Assembly: GCA_002712765.1 (NCBI GenBank)
Contig: PAUP01000064.1
Coordinates: 1-36,476, forward strand
Reading direction: 5' to 3'
From: Cytophagaceae bacterium
GTDB lineage: Bacteria > Bacteroidota > Bacteroidia > Flavobacteriales > Flavobacteriaceae
DNA: 36,476 nt
A model generated the notes under the pieces. That model was given only the letters and a program-made list of their open reading frames with translations, made no database searches and was not told the DNA's origin. Position numbers and translations under genes: made by a program. Below, piece after piece: positions 8,491-17,850 of the stretch. The number at the start of each line of letters is the position of its first letter. The stretch's first letter is position 1.

Positions 8491-10701
8491 ATGTATAAAA
8501 TAATTACACTTATTTTAGGTCTAATGGCTTCTCTGTCTCTTTTTGCCCAGCAAGAAGCCGCCCAATATAGTTTTGAGCCCAATGATCCTAATACTTCGCT
8601 TTGGTACGGCTATGGAGACGGCAACTATCTGGTAGCACTAGACAAGGACGTCTATCACGATGGTGCTACCTCGGTGCGTATTGAAAGTAAACCCGATAGC
8701 AAACAGTTTCAGCCTTTAACATTTTCTATTCCAGCAAATTTTGGAGGAAGCAAAATACAATTAAGTGGATGGATGAAATCAGAAAATATCAGTGGTGGCT
8801 ATGCTTCTTTTTGGCTGCGAATAGATCCCGATGTAGGCTTTACCAATATGGGAAGTAAGGTCCTAAGCGGCACTTCAGATTGGACAAAGTATACCCTCGA
8901 GCTCGATCTTAAACCTGGAGAGGCCAAGAAAATTGTATTTGGCGCCTTACTTTCGGGTCAAGGTAAAGTTTGGGTTGATGATATAACGCTTACTGTAGAT
9001 GGTCAACCCCTTGATAAAGCACCACCGGTACAGCTTACCAAAGCCCAAAAAGATACTGCTTTTGACCAGGGCTCTGGCTTTGAAATTGAAAATCCAACTA
9101 CTCAGCAACTTGAAAATTTGGCTTTATTAGGTAGAGTTTGGGGGTTTTTAAAGTACCATCACCCCGCTATTGCCAAGGGAGACTACAATTGGGACTATGA
9201 GTTATTTAGACATATGCAGGAGATTGCTTTCGCGAAAGCGGATACCACAAGAGATCAACTACTGCTCAAATGGATCGAATCATTAGGACCACTCCAAGAC
9301 TGCAATAGTTGCAAGCCAACACCGGCAAGCGCGGTCTTAAAACCAGATCATCAGTGGTTTACCAAAGGAGCTATCTCAGAGGACCTTGCACAAAAATTGC
9401 AAGAAGTATATCAAAAAAGAACCCAAGGCAACCATTATTATATAGAAACCGCCATAAATGTGGGCAATCCCGTATTTAAAAATGAAAAATCCTACGGGGA
9501 TATGCCTTATCCCGACACAGGATTTAGGCTGCTCGGGCTTTTCCGATATTGGAACATCATACAGTATTATTTTCCGTATAAGGACATAACAGATAACGAT
9601 TGGAATACTGTTTTGACTAGCTATCTCCCCATCTTTATCAATGCCCAAGATGAGCTAGCCTACGAAAAAGCCAATCTTCGACTCATTGGAGAAGTACAGG
9701 ACACACACGCCAATGTTTGGGGTGGGGCAGATAAATTTCAAGCTACCTTAGGCCGTAAATATCCCCCTATTCGGGCCGCATTTGTTGAAAATGAACTTGT
9801 TGTGGTTGATTATTACAATCCCGAAATGAAAGCAACTGTAGGTCTTGAATTAGGAGATGTAATTACACATATTAATAATAAAACAGTCAAAGACATTGTT
9901 CGAGAACGCATGCCATTTTATCCTGCTTCCAACGAAGCTGCAAGAGCTAGAGATATAGCCGAAAATATCCTGAGAAGTGATCGAGAAATCATTGAACTCA
10001 AGATAATACGAGACAAACAAAAGATGTCAAAAAATATCTCGATGTACCTTCAAGATGAACTGGACTATTACCGCTGGTATCGTCGGGAGAGTGAAGCCCC
10101 AAGTTTTAAGATGTTACCTGGTAATATAGGCTATATCACCCTAGCCAATATTAGTAGAGACGATCCTGAAAAAATAAAAAAGGCCTTTGCCAATTGCAAA
10201 GGGATAATCATTGATATCAGAAATTATCCATCGGCTTTTATGCCTTTTGCATTGGGTCAGTTTATTGCGCCTAGAAATACCGAGTTTGTCAAATTTACGA
10301 CTGTTGACCCCTCTAATCCTGGTGCTTTCATCATGGGAAAACCTCTGGCTACAGGAGCTGGAAATAAAGCAGAATTTCAAGGTAAAGTAGTGGTGCTAGT
10401 AAATGAACTCAGTCAAAGCCAAGCCGAATATACGGCAATGGCCTTTAGAGCGGCTCCTAATACCACCATCATTGGGAGTACTACGGCAGGAGCCGACGGT
10501 AATGTTTCTCGATTTAATCTCCCTGGGGGGCTAAGAACCATGATTTCTGGAATAGGTGTATTTTATCCTGATGGCAGCCCTACCCAACGTGTAGGTATTG
10601 TTCCAGATCTTGAGGTAACCCCTACCATACAAGGTATCAAAGAAGGACGAGACGAACTCTTGGAAAGTGCAATAAGTGTGATAGAAAAGGTAAAGCAGTA
10701 G
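8491..10701 (+). CDS. secreted S41 family peptidase
   Basis: A signal peptide (MYKIITLILGLMASLSLFAQ) is followed by a beta-rich N-terminal domain with a carbohydrate-binding-like appearance (about residues 25-175), a helical part (LLGRVWGFLKYHHP), a PDZ-like segment (LGLELGDVITHINNKTV after the VDYYNP strand) and the S41 protease domain. The likely catalytic serine is S643 in SQSQAEYTAMAF, followed by GSTTAGADGN. The ATG at 8491 is preferred over the upstream in-frame TTG at 8461 because the signal peptide starts there. A perfect palindromic repeat (9226-9239) encodes AFAKA in the segment before the protease domain. There is no T9SS tail, so periplasmic location is likely. Substrate unknown. 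Confidence 0.88.
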   Translation: MYKIITLILGLMASLSLFAQQEAAQYSFEPNDPNTSLWYGYGDGNYLVALDKDVYHDGATSVRIESKPDSKQFQPLTFSIPANFGGSKIQLSGWMKSENISGGYASFWLRIDPDVGFTNMGSKVLSGTSDWTKYTLELDLKPGEAKKIVFGALLSGQGKVWVDDITLTVDGQPLDKAPPVQLTKAQKDTAFDQGSGFEIENPTTQQLENLALLGRVWGFLKYHHPAIAKGDYNWDYELFRHMQEIAFAKADTTRDQLLLKWIESLGPLQDCNSCKPTPASAVLKPDHQWFTKGAISEDLAQKLQEVYQKRTQGNHYYIETAINVGNPVFKNEKSYGDMPYPDTGFRLLGLFRYWNIIQYYFPYKDITDNDWNTVLTSYLPIFINAQDELAYEKANLRLIGEVQDTHANVWGGADKFQATLGRKYPPIRAAFVENELVVVDYYNPEMKATVGLELGDVITHINNKTVKDIVRERMPFYPASNEAARARDIAENILRSDREIIELKIIRDKQKMSKNISMYLQDELDYYRWYRRESEAPSFKMLPGNIGYITLANISRDDPEKIKKAFANCKGIIIDIRNYPSAFMPFALGQFIAPRNTEFVKFTTVDPSNPGAFIMGKPLATGAGNKAEFQGKVVVLVNELSQSQAEYTAMAFRAAPNTTIIGSTTAGADGNVSRFNLPGGLRTMISGIGVFYPDGSPTQRVGIVPDLEVTPTIQGIKEGRDELLESAISVIEKVKQ
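9226..9239. repeat. palindromic repeat GCTTTCGCGAAAGC, copy 2 (in S41 peptidase)
   Basis: Perfect 14-bp palindrome, encoding AFAKA in the same frame as the hemF copy. Confidence 0.95.
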
Positions 10702-10747
10702 GCAGGATATTTATTTGTAACTTCATTTGAGAATAGACATTGTCTAG

Positions 10748-12763
10748 ATGAAGTTATTTTCGATATCCGAATTTTTTAAAAAGGCTACAGCGGCGTTTAG
10801 GCGCTTTCCTTTTACCTTAAGCTGGGCGCTTTTAGGCACGGCCCTCATGGTCTATTGGATAGAGGTTGACAATCATCTCTTTTTTGAAGATCACTACAGA
10901 ATATTTTTGGTAATCATCCTAGGTATTAGCTGGCTTATAGGAAGTCAGTTTTATATAGAACAGTTTACTGCCTACAAAAAACTATGGTGGTTAAAAATAG
11001 TAGTGATCCTAGCGGTATGCGCTTTCTATTTTTTACTCCCTGCAGATACCTCTCAAACCTCAGACCCTACTCCATTTGTTAAGTGGGGTATCTTTTTACT
11101 GGGAGGACATATAAGCTTACTATTTGCCCCTTTTATCACGGTATGGCACCCCAAAGCTTATTGGAATTATTTGAGCAATAGCCTAGTGGCTGTGGCGCGT
11201 AGCCTACTATTTACCGGAATCTTGTATTTAGGATTGGTATTGGCCTTACTCGCTGTACAGTTTTTATTTTCGGTTGACATTCCAGAACGACGCTATCTAA
11301 TGCTATTTGTAGTTTGTCTAGGCATCGTACACACCTGGGTGTATCTGGCCGATTTTCCAGAATTAATACAGCATAATATCCATATGCATTTTCACAAAGC
11401 CTCAGCGGTTTTTGTGAAATTTATTCTCATCCCATTGGCCCTGTTATACATTGTGATCTTATATGCATATGCCCTAAAGATTGTCGTTAATTGGGAATTG
11501 CCCAAAGGATGGGTGAGTTATCTCATCACCGCCTTAGCAGCACTATTGCTCCTTATACAATTTATAATTCACCCTATTAGAATACGCCACGAATCCCGTC
11601 TTATTCGCAAATTTCAACCCTTGTGTTATTGGTTGTTTTTGCCCTTGTTGCCGCTGCTGTACGTTGCCATTTACAAACGCGTGCATGACTACGGAATCAC
11701 GGTAGCACGTTACTATTTGGTAGTGCTAGCGCTATTTATTACTGGGGCAGTGTTATACCTGATCTTTAGTCGCAAACAGCAATTACGAGTATTACCAATA
11801 GTCTTTGTCGTCCTACTTCTAGGTGGGTCATTTGGATTTTGGGGCGCTTTTTCAGTCTCAATAAGGAGTCAGAAATACGAGTTGAAGGAATTGTATAACG
11901 CTTTCGCGAAAGCTGACATTAACCCAACAAAAACGGACATCGCTATAATCAGTAAAACCAAAAACATAAATTCTATTCAATCCAATAATGACAAGACTAC
12001 CTCCTACAACCACATTAATAACAATGCGAACAACAATGACAACACTTCTAATAACACACAAACTGTCGTCACTACAAGTACATCCGATAAGTACAACCGT
12101 GTAAAGACTACTACACCCCATGACAACCTGACACAAACTACCATCGCCAATCATAGCACTTCCAAAACAATAAGCGCTGCCCAAGCTGGTCGCTTCCAAG
12201 ACATTATCCAATATCTATATAAACGAGAAGCCATAACAGAAATAGCCGAGGCTATTGGATATGATCCCACAAGTTTCGCCAACAAAAACAGCTATTGGGA
12301 AATTGCCGATTATATATTAGAACGAGAAGGTATTACACCCCTCGAAGCTAATTTAGATACTTCTTATAGAAGTTTTCTAGCTCAGTATGACGCTGCCCTA
12401 CCTATAGAAAACTACCAATGGCTCCGATCGATGTATCTCAACTCAGAAACTAAAACATGCAACCCCAAGCAGATGCTACAAGACTATTGTTTTGTGTTCA
12501 ATTCTCAACAAACTGCAATACGTGTTAAAAAAGAGCAGCAACAAGTGCTTGAAATAGATTTTCAACCACTCAAAAAACGACTATTGCAACGTCCCATTAG
12601 GGATGGTTCAAATATCCCACTTGAAGAGCTTATGATAAGTAGTGAGAACGATAGTATTCGTATAAAGATCTATTTTACCGAACTCTATATTAACTTTGCC
12701 AATAAGGACCAAGAACAATTAAATTCAAAAATGCAGGTGCTTTTGAGTAAGAAGTATGATTGA
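10748..12763 (+). CDS. DUF4153 multi-pass membrane protein with Asn/Thr-rich insertion
   Basis: The N-terminal 375 or so residues contain about ten hydrophobic helices and the DUF4153 signature, including YKRVHDYGITVARYYLVVLALF and the later GFWGAFSVSIRSQ. The soluble C-terminal part follows. Between them (about residues 390-475) is a low-complexity Asn/Thr/Ser-rich stretch with runs such as NNNANNNDN, which I do not recall as part of the family. Its left edge coincides with a palindromic repeat encoding AFAKA (11900-11913). Function of DUF4153 proteins is unknown. A 13-bp inverted repeat (10734-10746) ends 1 bp before the ATG. The stop overlaps the start of the next gene by 8 bp, indicating coupling. 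Confidence 0.85.
   Translation: MKLFSISEFFKKATAAFRRFPFTLSWALLGTALMVYWIEVDNHLFFEDHYRIFLVIILGISWLIGSQFYIEQFTAYKKLWWLKIVVILAVCAFYFLLPADTSQTSDPTPFVKWGIFLLGGHISLLFAPFITVWHPKAYWNYLSNSLVAVARSLLFTGILYLGLVLALLAVQFLFSVDIPERRYLMLFVVCLGIVHTWVYLADFPELIQHNIHMHFHKASAVFVKFILIPLALLYIVILYAYALKIVVNWELPKGWVSYLITALAALLLLIQFIIHPIRIRHESRLIRKFQPLCYWLFLPLLPLLYVAIYKRVHDYGITVARYYLVVLALFITGAVLYLIFSRKQQLRVLPIVFVVLLLGGSFGFWGAFSVSIRSQKYELKELYNAFAKADINPTKTDIAIISKTKNINSIQSNNDKTTSYNHINNNANNNDNTSNNTQTVVTTSTSDKYNRVKTTTPHDNLTQTTIANHSTSKTISAAQAGRFQDIIQYLYKREAITEIAEAIGYDPTSFANKNSYWEIADYILEREGITPLEANLDTSYRSFLAQYDAALPIENYQWLRSMYLNSETKTCNPKQMLQDYCFVFNSQQTAIRVKKEQQQVLEIDFQPLKKRLLQRPIRDGSNIPLEELMISSENDSIRIKIYFTELYINFANKDQEQLNSKMQVLLSKKYD
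11900..11913. repeat. palindromic repeat GCTTTCGCGAAAGC, copy 3 (in DUF4153 gene)
   Basis: Perfect 14-bp palindrome encoding N-AFAKA-D at the left edge of the Asn/Thr-rich insertion. Confidence 0.95.
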
Positions 12764-13469
12764 TCGATTATCATTAGAGAACATTTTATTTTTAGACATA
12801 GAAACAGTACCCCTATTTGAACATTATTCAGATATGGACGAGGTGCAACAACAGTTATGGGCCGACAAAACCAAATACCTTAGAAAAGAAGAGCACAGTC
12901 CAGAAGCCTTTTATGAGCGTGCTGGCATTTGGGCCGAGTTTGGTAAAATTGTGTGTATATCGGTAGGCTATTTTACCCATCTGGCAGGAGAGAGACAGTT
13001 TAGAACAACCTCATTTTTTGGAGATGAAAAAAAGCTGCTTCAAGAGTTTAAAAATTTATTAGAGGCCCATTTTAATCGCAACTATCATTTGCTTTGTGCG
13101 CATAATGGCAAAGAATTCGACTTTCCTTATATCGCCAGACGCATGATCATACAGGGTATCACGTTACCGTCAAAACTCAATTTATTTGGTAAAAAGCCCT
13201 GGGAAATCCCACATATTGACACCTTAGACTTATGGAAGTTTGGAGATTATAAACACTATACCTCATTAAAATTGTTAACCAATGTTCTGGGCATTCCTTC
13301 TCCCAAAGACGATATAGATGGAAGCCAAGTGAGCGCTGTTTTTTACAAGGCACAAGATATTGATCGCATTGTCACTTATTGCGAAAAAGACACTGTAGCC
13401 GTGGCTCAGATACTGCTAAGACTTAAAAATGAACGGTTATTAACCGATGATGAGATCCTATCGGTTTAA
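12756..13469 (+). CDS. predicted 3'-5' exonuclease, PolB-like DnaQ superfamily
   Basis: This 237-residue protein has the three exonuclease motifs of the DEDDy group: ExoI FLDIETVPL near residue 14, ExoII AHNGKEFDFPYIARRM, and ExoIII YCEKDTVAVAQ, which carries the tyrosine. It resembles the family described as exonucleases related to the proofreading domain of DNA polymerase B. The physiological substrate is unknown. It overlaps the DUF4153 gene by 8 bp and is probably translated from the same mRNA. The gene is convergent with the M36 peptidase. Confidence 0.88.
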   Translation: MIDRLSLENILFLDIETVPLFEHYSDMDEVQQQLWADKTKYLRKEEHSPEAFYERAGIWAEFGKIVCISVGYFTHLAGERQFRTTSFFGDEKKLLQEFKNLLEAHFNRNYHLLCAHNGKEFDFPYIARRMIIQGITLPSKLNLFGKKPWEIPHIDTLDLWKFGDYKHYTSLKLLTNVLGIPSPKDDIDGSQVSAVFYKAQDIDRIVTYCEKDTVAVAQILLRLKNERLLTDDEILSV

Positions 13470-13584
13470 TCTCAATACATGCCCCATCTTATTCTTGGAT
13501 ATTTGATGACTAAGCTGTCTCGTCCTGACATTATCTCAGGTAAATAGATCCTACTTTAGTATGGAATCTTTTTTATAATTAGAC

Positions 13585-13616
13585 AAAAAAAGCCCGACCT
13601 CACATTGAGGCCGGGC
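13585..13616 (-). terminator. intrinsic terminator of the M36 peptidase gene
   Basis: On the minus strand the arms GCCCGGCCTC and GAGGTCGGGC form a 10-bp stem (one G-U pair) followed by seven T residues, 30 bp past the peptidase stop. Confidence 0.9.
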
Positions 13617-13646
13617 GATCTTCACAATAATGGTTAGTGTTAAAAC

Positions 13647-16600
13647 TTATTGTTTGATAAAGCGTTTGTTCATAGAAGTAGTACCAACGGTAACTTCTAT
13701 CATATATACGCCAGCATCTAGATTAGAGACGTCAAGAGTACTATTAAAAGTTCCTGAACGTACGGTTTGTCCTAATAGATTGTAAATCGTGTAGGTATCA
13801 GCATCGACGCCTTGAACGTTGATGTTGAGCTGACCTCGACTTACTGGGTTAGGATAAATAGAGAACTCAAAACTATCTAAACTATCCTGATTAGACACAT
13901 TTAATCCTGAGCCGTCATTAGACGTAAACGATGAACCTGAGCCAATATTGACGATATAATCTTCAACCTCTCCGTATTGGAAACTCTCACAAGCCGTTGG
14001 CACCCCGTTGTACTTCATAGAAACACGCATACGAGTTGGCCCGTTTGAGGCCCCTGAAGGTGTATTAAAGCTTCCTGTAATAGGAGTAGCAGTGGTTGCA
14101 GATCTTGTAAATACTGTCTCACCTGCATCGGTAAAGTCGCCATCGCGATTCCAATCTACAAATACGGCATAACCTTCACTATAAACGGTTCCTGTCCAAG
14201 CTGGGGTAATCGTAATCGTATTAGAAGATGACAGGTTGGTCGATAAGTTAGTGTAATCACCATATCCGCCAGAAGAAGCTCCTGTTGCATTATCGATACT
14301 TCCAATCTGAACGCGTTGAATATATTCATCAGTAATGATGTTGCCATTAGAAGCGCAATAACCTGATGGTGGGTTTTGAGAACCACCTCCTGCGGTTAAG
14401 CGTGTATTGTCAATGGCCACATCAGACTGCCAAGTGTTACCCGTCAAACGGTTAAAGCGCAATTGTACGCTTCCACCTGTATAGGCCGTCATATCTACAT
14501 TTACCGTTTGCCAAGCATTACCTTGATGTGCCGTCTCGCTCCAAACAGAAGTCCAGCTTGCACCATCATCATCACTGGCCTCTAAGGTGATATTACCCAT
14601 AGTACCAGATCCGTTGGCGTGATAGTTAAATGTAAAAGTCGCTGCAGTCTCTCCAGATAAATCAAAACAAGGTGAATTTAAAATCGCACGCTTGTTGGGG
14701 TACCCTGTACCATTTCCTGAAGCTTCAACAAACATATAGAATGATCCTGAAGATCCTGTAGAAGGTCCCGTTCCAGAAGAAGGAGTTCCCCCAGCATCAC
14801 GAGTCCAGTTTAAATCATCTCCACTCGCCTGAGACCAAAGACCAAGATTGGCTTCAAAACTCTCAGAATAAGGATATGCCGCTACCCCACCAGTACAACC
14901 TCCAGAGGTTCCTCCGGTAGTTGTGGCAGTAGCCGTATTACTAAATCCTGATATATTCCCAGCTGCATCCTTTGCACGTACTCTAAAAGAGTAGGCTGTA
15001 GCAGGAGTTAATCCCGTTACTTGTGCCGTGGTTCCGGCCACTTCTCCTAATAGTGTGGCACCTTGATATACATCGTATCCTGTCACACCTACATTATCTG
15101 TAGAAGCGTTCCAAGATAAATCAATAGTAGTATCTGTTGCATTTCCTGCTGTTAAACTAGCTGGAACTGTTGGAGCTTGAGTATCTGGCGCAGCACCTGT
15201 AGTAATTTCAAAAGCGTCAATGGCCATATCGCCTTGCCAAGAGTCTGAAGTTGTTGCTCTAAATCGCAACTGTACCGTACTGTTAGCATAGGCTGCAAGA
15301 CTTACATCGGCTTCTATCCAATTGGCTCCTTGATCACCAGATTGAGACCAAATCTCTGTCCAGGTTTCTTGGCCATCTTGGCGTACTTCCAATCGGTTTG
15401 TCCCTACAGAATTTCCTGTTTGTTGGAAATGGAAATTGACTGTTGCGGCTGTGGTTGGAAGGTCAAAACACGGACCATTTAAAATAGTTGTTTTAGATCC
15501 AAAATTAGGACTTGAGGCTTCTACATAAATATAATGTGTCCCTTCAAATGCACCAGAAGGCCCTGTACTACTAGATGGTGTTGTACCTGTACGTAGTGTC
15601 CAGTCAAAGTTATCACCCGATGCCTGAGTCCAAGCGCCTAATGTATTTTCAAAACCTTCGTTATATGGAAAAGCAGCAACTGTAGCGTCACAGCTAGCTG
15701 GTGGTGGAGGTCCAGAACATCCACTGGTAAACGAGACCGTTTGATCCGAGTTGGTATTGGTGCCTCCATTTGCATTTTCGACAGCATCGACGCCTACACC
15801 GCGAGCAGCAAAAGCATCCCAAATAAGACAGTTGTACTGACCTCCATAAAGATCTTGATCGGCTTGTAGAATACCATCTCTACCCGAAACAAAACCAGGG
15901 TTGTTGGCTGTATTCTTAAGACCTTCGATAACAAGAGCCATGGCAATATTATTTCCTCCAGTACCTGTGTATTGATTACTGTCATAGCCTTCAAGATCAA
16001 TAAGATCCCAAGTCATATCCCAAAGGATAGTAGCAAAAGCATATCCTACACCATGAGGTACAGAAAGACCTCCAATATCACTATAAGTAGTTCCATTTAC
16101 TGCTGTATCTGGCGAGTAACGCGTTGGGCGAATACCTGCACCTGTCGTAGGTTGCCCTATAGCATAGGTTCCTACCCCTCTTGCCGTATCTCTAGTATCG
16201 CCAGGACGAATAGTCATTACCAAACCAAACCAGTCAGACCATCCTTCACCCATTTGTTCAGAACCTCCTAAGGCATTTGTACCAGGACCTCCTACAAGTC
16301 GGGTTGATATACCATGACCGTATTCATGAGCAATAATTACGTTATCCAAATCGCCATCACGTGTTGGATTCGTAAATAAAAACATTTGCATTCTTGGGTT
16401 GTTACCATCTGGTGGTGTTGCAAAATTGGCATTATTTGTACCACTCCCATCTTGAGCATCTGCAAAAACACTATCACTACCTAGGCCACCTTTTCCATAA
16501 TTGTTTTCTTGAAAATTTCCAGCAGATTCGGTAAAACCATATTGGTACCAAACATCGTGCATGATGTTATTCCAGTAAAATAGGTTGGTCGTAGCTGCAG

Positions 16601-17657
16601 GTAAAAAAGTAGACGGAGCACTACTTAGATTAAGCGGAAAATCAAAATCGAGTGATGCCCCTCCATTTGGAGAAACTCCTGTTCCATTATTTCCGTTGGT
16701 ATCCTCTTGTGCCAAAACATTATTACCACGTGTAATGGTAAATTCGGCCCCTGCCGATCCATTAGTATCATGCCATCCATAAGGCGATGCCGTGGCATTA
16801 GCCGGATCTGTAACGATAGCTCTATTTCCGTGATTAGGACTTTCTATCCCAAGCGGATATACGTTGTATGAGCCTCCGCCTACCATGGCAGCTGCTTCTT
16901 CATAAGATATGGCACCATGTGCTGTAGAAGCTTTATCATGTACCGTATGCATATGCGTATCGCCTTCTTCACTGCCAAAATTACAAGAGATTACCCAATC
17001 ATCCGTGTGAAGGGTATTACCTGTAGTCGCATCAATATGCTCATTCCACCAGTGCTGCCCATCTAATTGATAGATGCTCACTTTGTATGTAAGTCGTAAG
17101 GCGCCATCTTTATAGTAATACACCTTGTCTACTTTAATTGGTTCTAGGCTAATCCCAGAATCATGATAAACTAATGTACCATTACTTCTGGAGGGGATCA
17201 ACTTTGAAGGAGAAGGTAATTGATGGTTTCCCACTACCTTTAAAATGGCATTCTCTGGAGAAAGTGAAGCATAAGCTGAGGAAGATTTTTTAGATAAATC
17301 ATCAATAAAATTATTGATTTCCCATGTGACTTTTCCATTTTTTACGGTCAGTTTGTACCGGCCATTTTCAATGGGAATACCTTGGTACATCTGTTGAACA
17401 TAGACGTGCTTAATAGACGGATTCATAGAGGGTACGACATCCGTAATTCTCCATTCGGCTACATCTTGTTGAGTTAAGGAAGATTTTGTAGTAGATTCGG
17501 TCAAGTAATCTTGTACTATGCCGTTAAAACTACTTCTTTGGTTCGCCTGCGACATCGATGACGACTGCGAATTTGTGGGTAATTGCTGTGCATCCATAGT
17601 GACCGACCCTAAAATCAGTGCTGCACAGGCAATTACGCCTGAGTAACGATTTCTCAT
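13647..17657 (-). CDS. secreted M36 (fungalysin) metallopeptidase with T9SS sorting domain
   Basis: The 1336-residue precursor has a signal peptide, an FTP-type propeptide (about 40-220), and an M36 catalytic domain with zinc site H444-E445-Y-G-H448 and the downstream glutamate in MGEGWSDWFGL. Two MAM/jelly-roll-like modules follow (about 650-815 and 915-1075; both contain PYxExFExxLGxWxQASGD), separated by a fibronectin type III domain (about 822-911). Next come a GEVED domain ending GEVEDYIVNIG and a C-terminal type A sorting domain beginning FSIYPNPVSRGQ and ending KRFIKQ. It is therefore expected to be exported by the T9SS and released or surface-bound. Probable role: extracellular protein degradation. 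The single gene has its own terminator. Confidence 0.95.
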   Translation of the reverse strand: MRNRYSGVIACAALILGSVTMDAQQLPTNSQSSSMSQANQRSSFNGIVQDYLTESTTKSSLTQQDVAEWRITDVVPSMNPSIKHVYVQQMYQGIPIENGRYKLTVKNGKVTWEINNFIDDLSKKSSSAYASLSPENAILKVVGNHQLPSPSKLIPSRSNGTLVYHDSGISLEPIKVDKVYYYKDGALRLTYKVSIYQLDGQHWWNEHIDATTGNTLHTDDWVISCNFGSEEGDTHMHTVHDKASTAHGAISYEEAAAMVGGGSYNVYPLGIESPNHGNRAIVTDPANATASPYGWHDTNGSAGAEFTITRGNNVLAQEDTNGNNGTGVSPNGGASLDFDFPLNLSSAPSTFLPAATTNLFYWNNIMHDVWYQYGFTESAGNFQENNYGKGGLGSDSVFADAQDGSGTNNANFATPPDGNNPRMQMFLFTNPTRDGDLDNVIIAHEYGHGISTRLVGGPGTNALGGSEQMGEGWSDWFGLVMTIRPGDTRDTARGVGTYAIGQPTTGAGIRPTRYSPDTAVNGTTYSDIGGLSVPHGVGYAFATILWDMTWDLIDLEGYDSNQYTGTGGNNIAMALVIEGLKNTANNPGFVSGRDGILQADQDLYGGQYNCLIWDAFAARGVGVDAVENANGGTNTNSDQTVSFTSGCSGPPPPASCDATVAAFPYNEGFENTLGAWTQASGDNFDWTLRTGTTPSSSTGPSGAFEGTHYIYVEASSPNFGSKTTILNGPCFDLPTTAATVNFHFQQTGNSVGTNRLEVRQDGQETWTEIWSQSGDQGANWIEADVSLAAYANSTVQLRFRATTSDSWQGDMAIDAFEITTGAAPDTQAPTVPASLTAGNATDTTIDLSWNASTDNVGVTGYDVYQGATLLGEVAGTTAQVTGLTPATAYSFRVRAKDAAGNISGFSNTATATTTGGTSGGCTGGVAAYPYSESFEANLGLWSQASGDDLNWTRDAGGTPSSGTGPSTGSSGSFYMFVEASGNGTGYPNKRAILNSPCFDLSGETAATFTFNYHANGSGTMGNITLEASDDDGASWTSVWSETAHQGNAWQTVNVDMTAYTGGSVQLRFNRLTGNTWQSDVAIDNTRLTAGGGSQNPPSGYCASNGNIITDEYIQRVQIGSIDNATGASSGGYGDYTNLSTNLSSSNTITITPAWTGTVYSEGYAVFVDWNRDGDFTDAGETVFTRSATTATPITGSFNTPSGASNGPTRMRVSMKYNGVPTACESFQYGEVEDYIVNIGSGSSFTSNDGSGLNVSNQDSLDSFEFSIYPNPVSRGQLNINVQGVDADTYTIYNLLGQTVRSGTFNSTLDVSNLDAGVYMIEVTVGTTSMNKRFIKQ

Positions 17658-17850
17658 AATAATTGAGTATTAGTTAGTGTTTGAGTTTATTGAGTGTGTT
17701 TTTCTCAAAATTTCTCTAAATATCTTAAATTATTTTTAATAACCTAAATTTTTTCGACAAACAATGCAAAGTTTTTTTAACAAGACTTTAAGATTTGATC
17801 TTTTCCCAAAATCATTAAACAAAATCGTGTCAAAACTGTATTTTTAGACT

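Noticed and set aside
15972-16271. Open frames antisense to the M36 gene and similar long opposite-strand frames elsewhere
   Set aside because: They shadow well-supported genes and encode no recognisable domain.
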